A stretch of DNA of 64,000 nucleotides from Gnetum montanum (lineage: Eukaryota; Streptophyta; Gnetopsida; Gnetales; Gnetaceae), in NCBI GenBank assembly GCA_015680685.1, contig MNCI01022649.1, forward strand, positions 65,890 to 129,889. The letters run 5' to 3'. This document shows positions 21,985 through 32,990 of this stretch, piece after piece. The notes beneath the pieces are model-generated. The model searched no databases. It saw only the letters and a list, made by a program, of their open reading frames with translations, and was not told the DNA's origin. Every line of letters begins with the position of its first letter. Positions within the stretch are counted from its first letter, which is position 1. A program made the position numbers and the translations under genes.

Positions 21985-23831
21985 CATGATGGAGAAAGAT
22001 GAAGAGACCATGAAAGATATGCATATTGAAGAAGACATCAGAATAAAGAGGAAGATAATCATGATGAAGAAAGGAAATGGATTAAACATGAAGAAAGAGA
22101 ATATCATGAGCATCGAAGGGATCACTAGTACAATAGAGCTCACAAACCCAAAGACTATGAAGAACCCCTACTAGTCACTCAAAACATGATTAACATTAGG
22201 GAAGCTATGTACATTCCTACTAGGTATGTAAGGGACTATTGCATCAAGAAACTAGACATAAATAACATTTTAAAATTTGAAAGTGAATATAAGATGGATT
22301 CACAACATCATCTCCAAGCCTTCTATAATGAATGTGCCCTACAAAATATTGAAAGCAATTGTAGAAATTAAAGTTATTTCCTAGAACACTCATGAAAAGG
22401 TAGAGAGTTGGCATAGATTCTTAGAACTAGAATTAATTCAAAGATGAAGTACCATGCTAGGGCACAAGTATCAAATCAATTTTATGGTATTTAACTTGAG
22501 AAAATAGATTCAAGGATGGAAGTAGGAGACACATCAATCCCTTGATGTGACAATGGATAGGTACTATACATTATTGCATAGAGGACCAAGCCATGGATTT
22601 GTTTCAAAGGGAACAACTTCAACACATCATAAATGGGCTAATGAGCCAAACTAGAAAAACTTGTGGGGTGTATTCCTAAGGTAGGCTATCTAAAATAATA
22701 GCTCATCGAGTTCAAAGACTCATTAACCAAGTGGAAAAAGAATAGGGAAAGTTAAGAATAAGAGACTTGGTAGAAGAGTACAATAGAGATGTAGCAATAT
22801 GGAAAAGAGATGTAAGAATATGTGAGTTACAAAAAGAAGAAACTTCGAAAGATATGATACAATAGAAGTCTCTACCAATTTAGAAATTGATTAATGACAT
22901 TGCAAAAAAGGTACTAAAAATGTGATATTTGGTAGATGAAAAATTGACAATAACACTGAAGATAGTAGAGGAAAGGACTAATCAAGCTCTAAGTAGAAGC
23001 AAGGACAAGAAGAAAAGAAGAGATAATGGATGTGAAAACTATAATAATAAAGCAAAAGTTGTAGCAGTAGAGAAAATAATAGACTCTAATTTGGAAGATG
23101 ACAAAGGATGAAAAGTATTCCATTATGAACATCCTAAGGGATGTTGCCTTGTTATGGTGCACTTACAAGAGTTTAGGGCATATGTACTTAATCTGAAGTT
23201 TATTAAGAAAGAAATTCCCAAATGGTTACCTTATTCACAAGGTAATTTCTGAAAGCCCTACCAGCAATCATAGCAAGGCTTACCCTCAATTGTAAGAGGA
23301 ACATTAGCAATAGTGGAAACAACCATAACCATGTGGAATGCCACCACCAAGACAACAGTATCCATATAGGTAGCCTAAAACCTATGGATACTATGTTCAA
23401 TGTCTAATCTTTCTGGGAAACACTTCAACCCATGCCTCTTTCTCCTACTATTTACTAGGATATCATAGATCCACTACTTCATGCATGGATCCAAAGTCTT
23501 ATACCTCCCAACCAATACCTGGTTCTTCACTTGAAGCTCCTAATACATTACCATTAGTACTACCACCAATACTATAAGGAGAACTACCAATGTAGCCACA
23601 AAAAAAGAGGACTACCAGGGCAATTAATACACAAGAGGATGTGATAACAAGTGAACCCAAATTCAAGAAATGTTCCAGAGAAGGTTTGAAGGATAGGAAC
23701 CTCATCTAACTTTGCCCTATGCACACACATACCTTAGGAAAACACTATGTTTCCAACATTAATGGAGAAGAATTTAATAAATATCATGCTTACTTAGAAA
23801 ATAATACATTGGATTAAAGTAGGAATACTTC
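21985..23831 (+). pseudogene. gag: A3 gag, C-terminal part (after C1)
   Basis: From 21985 the frame holds an Arg/Asp/His-rich stretch and then EPLLVTQNMINIREAMYIPT (near 22160-22220), the counterpart of EPLLATKRLMYIIEAIQIS in A2, and DSQHHLQAFYNECALQNIES (22297 on), the capsid core. Further on there are many stops and shifts, but HYEHPKGCCLVMVHLQEF (about 23120-23175) matches the YDHPKG segment of A2 and A4 gag. The end of the region (about 23730-23831) leads toward the protease and is cut by A4 at 23831/29470. Confidence 0.7.
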
Positions 23832-23836
23832 CTAAG

Positions 23837-24713
23837 TGATGAGTGGCGAGGTACCCCTACACTCAACCATACGAATATGAGCGTTCACGCACGATCCAAT
23901 CGAACTCCATGGATAGGCTAGTTGTGGTATCTAGATAGTTACACGTTGATCGCAGTTCGCTATCTTCCCACCTAGACTGGTATTTTCTTTGTTACGTATG
24001 GTTTAGTCTAGAGTGAGGCATATGATGTGATCCTAAACTAGTGCTACTCCTAGAGACAATGGAAAATAATCTTAATTAAACTAATAAGAAATAGAAAATG
24101 AAGTCTAAGCTAGCCTAAGTGTGATGAACATCCATCCCTTAATCATTCACACACATCTTGGACCTTGTGTGCAACTACTATTGGGATTACCAAGCGTAGA
24201 TCCTAGGTATGCTACTAGGTTACCAAGTAGTCCCACTTAAATGTTCATGATTAAGTCATACTCATTCCGCATTTAACAATAGAAATAGTAAATGATGATA
24301 AAAAAATATTAACTAAGAAAATAATAAATAAAAATAACAATTAATAATAGAAATTAAATAATTAAACTAAGTGAATGCTACAATGATGAAGTAATCTTGA
24401 TCTTTATTGCTGATCATGTGCGTGTCCAAGTACGTCACACTCGAATAAAGGTTCCATACAATTACAAGCATCATACTGCGAGCATGCACTTGGGAAAATA
24501 TTCTAACTATTGTGGAAACAAATTGCAGGAGCTTTGCTACAATTGATCAAAAAGATGCCTAGGTGTGGCGGAGGGCCACTTATTTATAGGCTAGAATGGA
24601 TGTTGCGTAAATGGGGCTACATATACAGGGCCTAGTATATGCAGCAGGCTTAGTATATGGGGCCACATATACGTGGCCTAGTATATGCAGTCCCCGAAAA
24701 CCATGATTCATCA
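23837..24713 (-). repeat. A4 3' LTR (left on the plus strand)
   Basis: 877 bases. U3 (right end) carries repeated catatactaggcc / gtatatgtggcc words between about 24620 and 24695, before the TATA box at 24581-24588. Confidence 0.92.
24581..24588 (-). promoter_or_regulatory. TATA box of A4 3' LTR
   Basis: TATAAATA on the minus strand (cctaTAAATAagtgg). The 5' LTR has the same box at 29332-29339. It lies about 125 bases from the LTR start. Confidence 0.7.
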
Positions 24714-24723
24714 TACCCCCACG
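24714..24723 (-). other. A4 polypurine tract
   Basis: GTGGGGGTA on the minus strand, directly before the LTR start TGATGAATCATGG. Confidence 0.8.
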
Positions 24724-24887
24724 ACTGAATAATAACTCGTCCTCGAGTCAAAGAAAGTGAGGAACAAGCTCAATTGAATACACAGTGGATAGGTATGGAA
24801 TTATTTATTGACAAGGAATTTATGCATGCCGCAGTGGAGAATTAAACAAAATTTGGACACAAACACAAAAGACAAAACTTGTGGAAC

Positions 24888-25324
24888 TCATGGGGTTCCT
24901 GGTAGTGGTGTCTCCTCCATGGATGCCTTTCCTTTGTTCTACATGCTAGGCTTCTGAGATTGATATCATTGAAGAAGCACCTGATGTTGCTCCTCATGTA
25001 TTTGAGGATTATGAGCCGTTCATGCTGATGTTTCAATGTTTGATGAGGTCAGCATTTTTCATGGGCACGACAGCTACAGTAACACTTGATTGGCCTTGAC
25101 ATGCATGTTGCTGATAGCCATCATTCCTCTTATCAGGCTCGGGCCTTGATCTCTCCTCCTTTTGCTTGGATAGATTATGCAGTAACAACATTTCCATGAT
25201 GGATGCTGAATGATTGTGCCTTCTGCTCTGCATGTTTTGCATGAGGTCCTTGGCCTCTACCTCCCCCAGGTCATTCGGTTGCATCTTGAGAAGGTCCTCC
25301 TTGTTGTCTTCTTTTAGGGGCCAT
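24888..25324 (-). pseudogene. A4 ORF3 remnant (N- and C-terminal ends only)
   Basis: The ATG at 25324 directly follows GATTATAG and gives MAPKRRQQGGPSQ, the N-terminus of ORF3. The other end (24888) keeps the C-terminal Pro-rich segment ending in PLPGTP and a stop, as in A2 and A3. The roughly 2.3 kb between them in A2 (globular region and most of the coiled coil) is missing, so A4 cannot have made a normal ORF3 protein. The retained ends may have been kept because they hold RNA signals, or may simply flank a deletion. Confidence 0.75.
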
Positions 25325-26640
25325 CTATAATCACACAAAGATCAATTGTTAGTAAGGTTATTGAAAAAAGTTCAATGATTTCATACCTTACTCATTGCTT
25401 TTAATAAATGCTGAATTCTATACTTTGTATGATTTTAGAGTTAGAAATTTTTCAAGGAAGTTGCCCTAAAAGTTTAATGTCAGACATGGTTTTGAGGAAT
25501 GTTTGATAAAATTATGACAAAGAAAAGAATAGATTTGGCAATGAAGTACTCAGAGGGTATAAGCTGATGTGGTGGTGTGCAACAAGTACAAATTACAAAA
25601 GTCATGCAAGTGGGTCTCCCCAAAGCAGGTTCCAACCTATATGCCCTTGTGTAACCATACCTTAAGATGTTCGTAGGCACTGGAAGGGTTAAATGTAATC
25701 TATACCGATGTAAAAAAACACACACATGTTGATACCACCATGATGAGGTATGAATTAAACGCTATACAAGAGATGAGTCACAAATACATGAACAACGAGA
25801 TGGAATGAATTGGAGAAGGGATTGCAGAGATTGGGATGTGAGGTAACTGACTCAAGGCATAATGAATCTTGAGTGTAGGGCATGATTAATGTGTCATTAG
25901 CCTATCATTCCAAAATCAAGACCAAGTCCATTCCTTTGATTAGTGACATCGCATCGTTTCATCCAATGATGGACAACCATAAGAGCACCATGATAGTAAG
26001 GCATACGATCACTTGGCATTTTATGCAAGGGAGGAGTGACTTGGAATTTCTTTGTAGCATATATTTTTTTGGACGCTTTGTCACACTCTCTTTTCCCTCT
26101 CATCTCTCTACTTTTTTTTGTTTTATTTTGTTTTTTATTGAGTGCCCGTAATACTCTTACTCCCATTTTTCGTTAGATCTACAAGGATCTTAGTACAACC
26201 AAGCTACATGATAACACCTACAGATGTCACCAAAGAGAATCCATAGGTTCCCTTGATGTCACACACTAGACATTCCCTCTTAGTTCATCATTTTTCACTC
26301 TGGGCATAATGAGCACAAAATTACTTTTAAGTTTCATGATGACTAGAATATCATAGTACCTAGAGTAGAACCTCTTATTAATAGAATGGTTGGGTGGATG
26401 TGATGGGCTCGTTGTTCAAATAATTAGTCACATGAGACTTGATAGCATAGAATAACACCTCAACCAACGAGCCACATGAGTGTTTTATTCATAGATGAGA
26501 TTACTTATAAAAAGATAGAAAGACAAAAAGATAAAACAATAAATTAAAAGGTGAAAAACTGGAAAACAAAAAGTTGAAAAATTAAAGAAACAAAAAAATA
26601 TTTATTAATNNNCAAGTTATAAGATGTGGTTAATTTATAA
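25325..26640 (-). other. A4 spacer, without the promoter-like block
   Basis: It is alignable with the A2 spacer (for example the gtgacatcaaggg region near 26255). It jumps from the counterpart of A2 position about 9285 to that of about 9880, so the stretch with the gatatc motifs, the TATA box and the donor-like GTAAGT is missing. The splice-acceptor-like end is kept. Confidence 0.6.
26610..26612. other. Three undetermined bases (NNN)
   Basis: Bases 26610-26612 are N, at the gag/spacer junction of A4. This is probably a join or a low-quality position in the assembly. Confidence 0.95.
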
Positions 26641-28462
26641 GGAGTTGACCCACTATGGTACTTGTGGCTGTAAGATGGTATGCAAGGATCAACATGTCTC
26701 TCCATGTGGAAATATTCATTGGGCCCCATGGTTGTTGGAGTATTGAGTGGTGGCCTTGATAAGGTAACATGAGGCATTAGGTTTGAAGAGGAAGATGCAC
26801 CACAGTGTTGGATTTGTGCTGAGTTGGTGGATGCAGTGGTTTTTGAACTGTGGTGTCCCTTTCAATGGTCACATATAAATAAGGGATGCCTTCGATGTTG
26901 TGATGGACCTCCACTGCTGTTGATAGTAGCAGCATAAGTAACGTTTGTAGGTTGGTGCTGTGGTGCAAAATATTTTGGCATAGCTAGCGATGATGTAGAA
27001 GGGGGTGAAGTATGAGAATATTGAGGTTGAGAAGAAGTGTAAGGCACATGAGGTGGTGATCTTGTTGGAGAGGACATGGGTGGATAGTACTTGGGAGAAT
27101 GATAATGATGGGGTGAGGTAGAGGATGCTGATCTTGTTGGAGAAATAGGGTGTTGAACATAATAAGCATTTGGCACTGGGACATATGAAGGGTATGGTCT
27201 AGTTGGTGGTGGCCTCCCCCACAACTGAGGTTTTTGCCACTGTGGTTGAACTTGATATTTCTGTACGAAATATGGATGTAACATTCCTTCCTAGTGCTCA
27301 CGTAAATGTGACAAAACTAGACATTAGCCTTTGGGGTGATCGTACAGAAAAACGTTACATTGATACGTATGATTGGTAGTTGACTTCTTATCCTTATTCT
27401 CTTCTACCCTTTGTTTCAATTGTCGCGTGGTGTCCTGTCGTATTTCTCGATTTGGCATAGTTCTTCCTCTAATAACATTGGCATATTCTCCACATATTTC
27501 ATGTACCCTATTCTTCATCTTATTGATCTTTGCCTCAACTTCATCTAGTGATTGTAGGATTGGAAATTATGATTCCACCTCCTTAAAGTGAGTTGATTTC
27601 TCCTCTTCATGATTATGGACTCTTGTTAAGTTGAGATTTTGGTCCTGTTGAGAACCTTCAACATTGTCCCATTTAGTTATTTCTCCTTCTTCTTTTTTTA
27701 TCCTCTTAATAATCTCTTGGAGTTGGTGGGTTCGTAGCTCATATAGTTGACCTTGGATGTACATCCCTAGGGTCTCCCTTGTTTCATTATGGAGCCCATC
27801 GATGATATGGTACATTAGCCTCTCCTCGGAGAACCCATGGCCTGGGCAGTTATTTAACAATGCATAACATCTTTCTAAGGCCATGTCCAAGGGTTCATGT
27901 TGCACTTGTTTCCATTCTTGGATTTGTCTCCTCAAGGCTAACACTCGCATAGGTTTGATATCTTTTGTTGAAAAGTTCTTCCATTGTTGGCCAACATCGA
28001 ATTGATTTTGGTTTTAACAACCTATACCATACTTTTGCTTGGCCAATGAGTGTCAGAGGAAAGATCTTAAGTTTTTTCCACCCATTATCAATATTTTTCC
28101 ATGTACAGGCATCGTAGAAGGCTTGTAAATGTTGTTGTGGATTTGAATCATAGCCTCCTGAAATCTTTGAAAAGTTTTTTAGATCAAGCATGGGTAGACA
28201 ACTTTCCTTACGATGCCTGTGGGCTATTCGAACAACCTCTTGTATTTCCGTTAAAGCTTGTAGTGGCTAGTAGGGGTTCATCATCACTAGGTATGTTATG
28301 CAGTTATGAGTTGGGATGATGTTGTGTGCATTGATGCTCATAAGAGACCCCTACGTCAAATTGGGTACTCCAAATTTCATCTTCATTATCATATAATTTG
28401 TTGGTTCTCCAATGATTTGCTCTACTAGTTGTTGCATTATCATAGTCTTGTGAGAGAGACAT
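26640..28462 (-). pseudogene. gag: A4 gag
   Basis: The ATG at 28462 (MSLSQDYDNATTS) matches A2's start. The capsid core follows: LDLKNFSKISGGYDSNPQQH (from 28188), KIFPLTLIGQAKVWYRLLKP and a WPTMEELFNKRYQ segment. Then comes an acidic helical stretch (LQEIIKRIKKEEGEITKWDN, about 27720-27780) and a long Pro/Tyr/His/Ser-rich C-terminal domain (26862-27284). A short indel near 27960 shifts the frame, and the last part is broken near 26640. It is the best preserved Athila gag here and the reference for those of A2 and A3. The Pro/Tyr-rich tail takes the place where other elements carry zinc knuckles; I see none. Confidence 0.87.
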
Positions 28463-28581
28463 GGTTGTGAATCATGTGTGACTTAATTGAATTTTAATTG
28501 AATTTCTTTTCTAAAGGATATATTGTTAATACTTGTTATAGAGATCTTGTATGATATTACTATTCTAGATAACTAGCACCA

Positions 28582-28599
28582 TCCCTGACAACGATGCCA
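28582..28599 (-). other. A4 primer binding site, tRNA-Asp type
   Basis: On the minus strand TGGCATCGTTGTCAGGGA, differing from TGGCGCCGTTGCCGGGGA by transitions only. Confidence 0.82.
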
Positions 28600-28600
28600 A

Positions 28601-29464
28601 TGATGAGTGGCGAGGTACCCCTACACTCAACCATATGAATATGAGCGTTCATGCACGATTCGGTCGAACTCCATGGATAGGCTACTTGTGGTATCTAGAT
28701 AGTTACACGTTGATCACAGTTCATTGTCTTCCCACCTAGACTAGTATTTGCTTTGTCACGTATGGTTTAGTCTAGAGTGAGGCGTATGATGTGATCCTAA
28801 ACTAGTGCTACTCCTAGAGACAATGGAAAATAATATTAATTAAACTAATAAGCAATAGAAAATGAAGTCTAAGCTAGCCTAAGAGTGATGAGCATCCGTC
28901 CCTTAATCATCCACACATATCTTGGACCTCATGCATGACTACTACTGGGATTACCAAGTGTAGATCCTAGGTACACTACTGGGTTACCAAGTAGTCACGC
29001 TTAAATGCTCATGATTAAGTCATACTCATTCCACATTTAACAACAGGAATAGTAAATGATAATAAAAAAATATTAACTAAGAAAATAATAAATAACAGTA
29101 ACAATTAAATAATTAAACTAAGTGAATGCTGCAATGATGAAGTAATCTCGATCTTTATTGCTGATCATGTGTGTGTCCAAGTACGTCACACTCGAATAAA
29201 GGTTCTATACAATTACAAGCATCACACTGCGGGCATGCACTTGGGAAAATATTCTAACTCTTGTGAAAATAAATTGCAAGAGCTTCACTACAATTGATCA
29301 AAAAGATGCCTTGGTGTGGTGGAGGCCCACTTATTTATAGGCTAGAATGGACGTTCCGTAAATGGGGCTGCATATACGGGGCCTAGTATACGCAGCGGGC
29401 CTAGTATACGGGGCTGCGTATATGGGGCCTAGTATACGTAGTTCTTGAAAACCATGATTCATCA
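28601..29464 (-). repeat. A4 5' LTR (right on the plus strand)
   Basis: 864 bases, pairing with 23837-24713, with the same U3 words (gtatacgcagc / catatacggggcc) between about 29360 and 29445. Confidence 0.92.
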
Positions 29465-29469
29465 CTAAG

Positions 29470-29990
29470 AAAAGAACAAATCCTAGAAGTCTCTTAGTTT
29501 ATCTCCAAATAGTAGGACATAAACCATGCATGGCTCTATTAGATTTTGGATTGGGAGTAAACCTCATCTCACAAGATATATACAAGGCCTAAAATATTCC
29601 CCTATTAAAAAAGAGTAACATTTGATTTGGGCTTGTAGATTAGTCAATTACTATTCCACTTGGATAAGTGGAAGATGTAATCATCATATTAAGTTGTTGG
29701 TCTTATCCTGTTGTTTTCCTAGTTATACATGTGGGAAAAAACAATGGGGAATTTCTCATAATTATGGGAAGAGCATGGCTTAGTATAGTAGATGCTAAGC
29801 TTGGAATTAGAGACATATCCTAGGAAATTTCTAAGGAGGATGAGGTTAGAATCATCCAGATATGTAGAGTTCTATGTATTGCATACAATGATAACAAGTG
29901 TAATTTTGTGTAGAATATTTAAACCATAAAACATGATACCATCACAAAATGAAATAGATGTATGGAAGACATGTGTGTACAATAGTGGTT
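29470..29990 (+). pseudogene. A3 protease region
   Basis: Just right of A4 the frame gives ALLDFGLGVNLISQDIY (about 29533-29583), the retropepsin active-site segment of Athila and Tat proteins, usually D-(S/T/L)-G-A-S-V-N-L. Then come a VEDVI-like segment and IIMGRAWLSIVDAKLGI (about 29760-29810), the ILGRPFL flap partner region. A stop and substitutions show it is dead. It would have cut the A3 polyprotein. Confidence 0.7.
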
Positions 29991-30359
29991 GTATGTAGTA
30001 GCCACTAGATGAGAACACATCCAGTGACTGATCACTAAAAAAGAAGTAGAATCTAACATATGCATGGAACCATTAAATAAAATTACAAGTGCCTATGTTG
30101 AAGAAACAAATATGTTAGAATAATTAAGAAGAAAACCTCCTTACATAAAATTACAATAGGAGAAAAACATTGAATGGGGATACTTAGAGATATGAGAAAA
30201 GCATGAACCAAAACCTCTAGAACTAAACACCTTATCGAATGTATTAGAATATGATTTCATGAATAATAAAATATTGGTAGTTATAAATTCTAATCTTGAT
30301 AAAGAGAAAAAGAGAAAACTATTGAAATTAGTAAATAAATGGCCAATTGCATTTGCATA

Positions 30360-31290
30360 GTCTTATGATGAGATCACTAGCATTGATCCATGCACCTATC
30401 AATACTAAATCTATATAGATCTAGCCATTAAACCATGCCGCCAACCTTAAAGAAGATTGAATCCTAAACTTAAAGAAGTTGTCAAACAAGAATTTGAAAT
30501 GCTATTAAAAGCTAGGTTCATCTGTTCCATAGTTGATAGTTCATGGGTTAGTTCATTTATCATTGTTCTAAAGAAAGGTGGGAAGTGGAGGGTGTGCATT
30601 GATTTTCAATTATTAAACATGATGACATTCAAGGATCATTTTCCTCTGTCATTTATTGACCAAGTCCTAGACACCATTGTAGGATAATAGTACTATAGTT
30701 TCCTAGATGGATATAATGTATACAATCAAATTTACATTGCAGCAAAAGATTAGTAAAGAATGATGCTCACTAGTCCATGAAGGTTGTTTGCATCCAATAA
30801 AATGCTCTTTGGCTTGTGTAGTGCCCTTGCTACCTTCTAGAGTCTTATATTAAGTATCTTCCAGAAATAGATTGGCAATGGAGTTGAAGTATTTATGAAT
30901 AATTTTTCACACATGAGCTAGATTTTAAACAAGCCTTGGACTGTTTAGAGCAAGTTCTAAAAAGATATGTTAAAACTAATTTAAAGTTCAATTAGAAAAA
31001 GACCCACTTAATGATTCAAGATGGCATAGTTGTGGGACATAAAGTATGTCATAAAGGAATAGAGGTAGATTTAGAAAGGATCAACGTCATTCAAAATATT
31101 ACTTAGAGACTACAGACTATCAAAGATGTTAGATCACTTCTTGGCCATATAGGATATTATAAAATATTTATTGAAAACTTTTCAAAGATTGCAAAACCAC
31201 TAATAGAATAAATAAAGATAGATGCACCATTTTAGTGGATAGAATAATGTGAAACAACATTTGTGACTCTAAAACAAAAATTGATTGAAA
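30360..31290 (+). pseudogene. A3 reverse transcriptase
   Basis: NPKLKEVVKQEFEMLLKARF starts the open stretch at 30457, and LKKGGKWRVCIDFQLLN (about 30568-30618) and FPLSFIDQVLDTIVG follow, matching Athila/Tat reverse transcriptase. Next, YYSFLDGYNVYNQI (about 30690-30732), FGLCSALATF and the catalytic loop, where YMDD has become FMNN (30892-30903), losing both metal-binding aspartates. The GH-(K/V)-(V/I) and HFLAI-type connection segments follow to about 31170. Several stops and shifts make it a clear pseudogene. Confidence 0.85.
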
Positions 31291-31720
31291 AACTAATCCT
31301 ATGAGCTCTAGATTGGTTCAACCCTTTTCACATTATGATAGATGCTTTAAACTATGCATTGGGAGTAGTATTGACTTAACTTGATGATAAAAAAAGACCT
31401 TATTATATACATTATGCTAGTTGAAGCATCACTAGGACACAACTTAATTACACCATCACAAAGAAGATGTTTATGGTTGTGGCATATTTGCTTGAAAAAG
31501 TTAAAACACAATGTGCTTGGGTACCCTATTTATGCCCATACTAATCATAGTGCTATCAGATTTTTTGATGAATAAACTAGCAGTAAGTCCAAGAGTAATA
31601 TGATGGCTTGTTATCTTACAAGAATTTGGCATTACAATGATTGATAAAAAAGGAACTAAAAATGTTGTAGTAGATCATTATCAAGATTAAGATGGGAACC
31701 TTAAAAAAATGATGAACTGA
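31290..31720 (+). pseudogene. A3 RNase H
   Basis: Read across shifts, the segment shows DWFNPFHIMIDALNYALGVV (about 31310-31370), the first catalytic Asp region; YYIHYAS; the counterpart of NYTTTEKE; YLLEKVKT near 31490; and a degraded TDH region. It closes with the usual DKKGTKNVVVDHLSRL-like end, here broken, near 31640-31690. In the cycle it removes the RNA template strand. Confidence 0.75.
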
Positions 31721-31859
31721 TATTAGAACAATTTCCCAATGAAAATTTATTCAAAGAAACAATAATGGTTGTAGATTCAATAGTGAAGTCATGGATTACT
31801 AATTAAATGACATACCTTACTACACAAGAGCTTCATGTTGAATTAGATAAGAAATAAAA

Positions 31860-32990
31860 AGAATAATTTCTTCACAGGTTAAAGTGGTATGTGGAAATTA
31901 ATGGAAACCTCTACAAAATATGTATTAATGGGCTAATAAGATGGTGTGTTCTAAAAGAAAGTCAAGAAATAGTCCTATAGAATGCACATGAAGGACTATG
32001 TGGTGATCACTATGCATGACGGAGAACAACAGTAAAACTAATGATGACATGCTACTTCTGGCCTACCATATTTAGGGATGTTGCCACCTTATGAGAGATG
32101 CTAAAGAAATGGAGGACTAACAACCAAAAATAAAGGACCATAATAGTGGATATAGCCATTGGAACCCTTTAACATTTGAGGAATTAACTTTGTGGGACCC
32201 ATCATGTCAATGTCAAAATAAAAGTCATATATGATAGTAACTATTGATTGTTGCATAAAATGGATAGAAATAGTTGCAATCAAAGATTACATAGCCACAA
32301 CAATTGCCAAATTCTTTCAACAACATGTGATGAGTAGATTCATAGTACCATGCATGCTAATATTAAATAATGAAACTCACTTTATAAAAGCTACATTTAA
32401 GAAGCTAATGCAACAACTTGGGGTTAATCACAAATTAACTACATCTTATCATGCCCAAGAAAATGGTCAAGCCAACGTGACTAACAAAGAAATCACAAGA
32501 ATATTGACTAGAACTATTAGCTGATATAGGAAGGATTGAAATACTAAGCTTAATGATGCTTTGTTGGTGTATAAATTAATCTAGAAGCTTCCTATAGGAT
32601 ATTCACAATATGAATTAGTTTATGAAAAACTACCTACATTACTAACCCAAAAATAACTAAATATCCTTTTAAAAACCAATGTCCTTGATCTAGATTGAAG
32701 CTTAGCTCAAAAGGAACAACTAATTAATCTAAATCTCTTAGATGAAAATCATCTAGTAGCTTAAATGAGTAATGAAATCCACAAGAAGTACTACAAATGT
32801 AGACATGCCATTGAAATAAGACAAGTATCTATCAAGCTTGGTGATAAAGTCCTTTACTATAATTCCAATCATGTTCTAGAAAATACTAAGATTAAAACTT
32901 TATGGAAGGGACCTTATATCATTTATGTTACATACCAATTTGGTGCCATGTAAATTTACCATCCAACAAACCCACAAAATCTTATTCTCA
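31860..32990 (+). pseudogene. A3 integrase with GPY/F module
   Basis: HEGLCGDHYA (about 31985-32015) and CYFWPTIFRD belong to the N-terminal zinc region. The core is open at 32231-32524: MIVTIDCCIKWIEIVAI has the first catalytic Asp, ILNNETHF replaces the usual SDGGTHF so the second Asp is Asn, and QANVTNKEI replaces QVEVSNREI so the catalytic Glu is Asn. The C-terminal part (32765-32953) has KLGDKVLYYNSN and WKGPYIIYVTYQFGAM, the GPY/F module. It is assigned to the Athila lineage by these motifs and is inactive. Confidence 0.85.

Larger units (their letters stand above)
23837..29464 (-). mobile_element. A4: short Athila-like element, gag plus ORF3 remnants
   Basis: A4 is 5.6 kb on the minus strand and is the youngest-looking Athila copy. 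It has a perfect CTAAG duplication (23832-23836 and 29465-29469), clean TGATGA...CTCATCA ends and a recognisable primer site. By hand I count about 19 differences in the first 300 aligned LTR bases, mostly transitions. Read on its own strand it has LTR, gag (from 28462), a shortened spacer, an ORF3 reduced to its two ends, polypurine tract and LTR. It lacks pol at the same place as A2, so both probably stem from one pol-less ancestor. It sits at the gag/protease boundary of A3. Confidence 0.92.

Noticed and set aside
26610-26612. A biologically meaningful break at the N bases
   Set aside because: Three Ns only mark undetermined bases; the sequence on both sides aligns with A2 without a rearrangement.
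23837-29464. A4 LTRs read as separate solo LTRs
   Set aside because: The perfect CTAAG duplication, the primer site, the purine tract and a continuous gag between them show one element.
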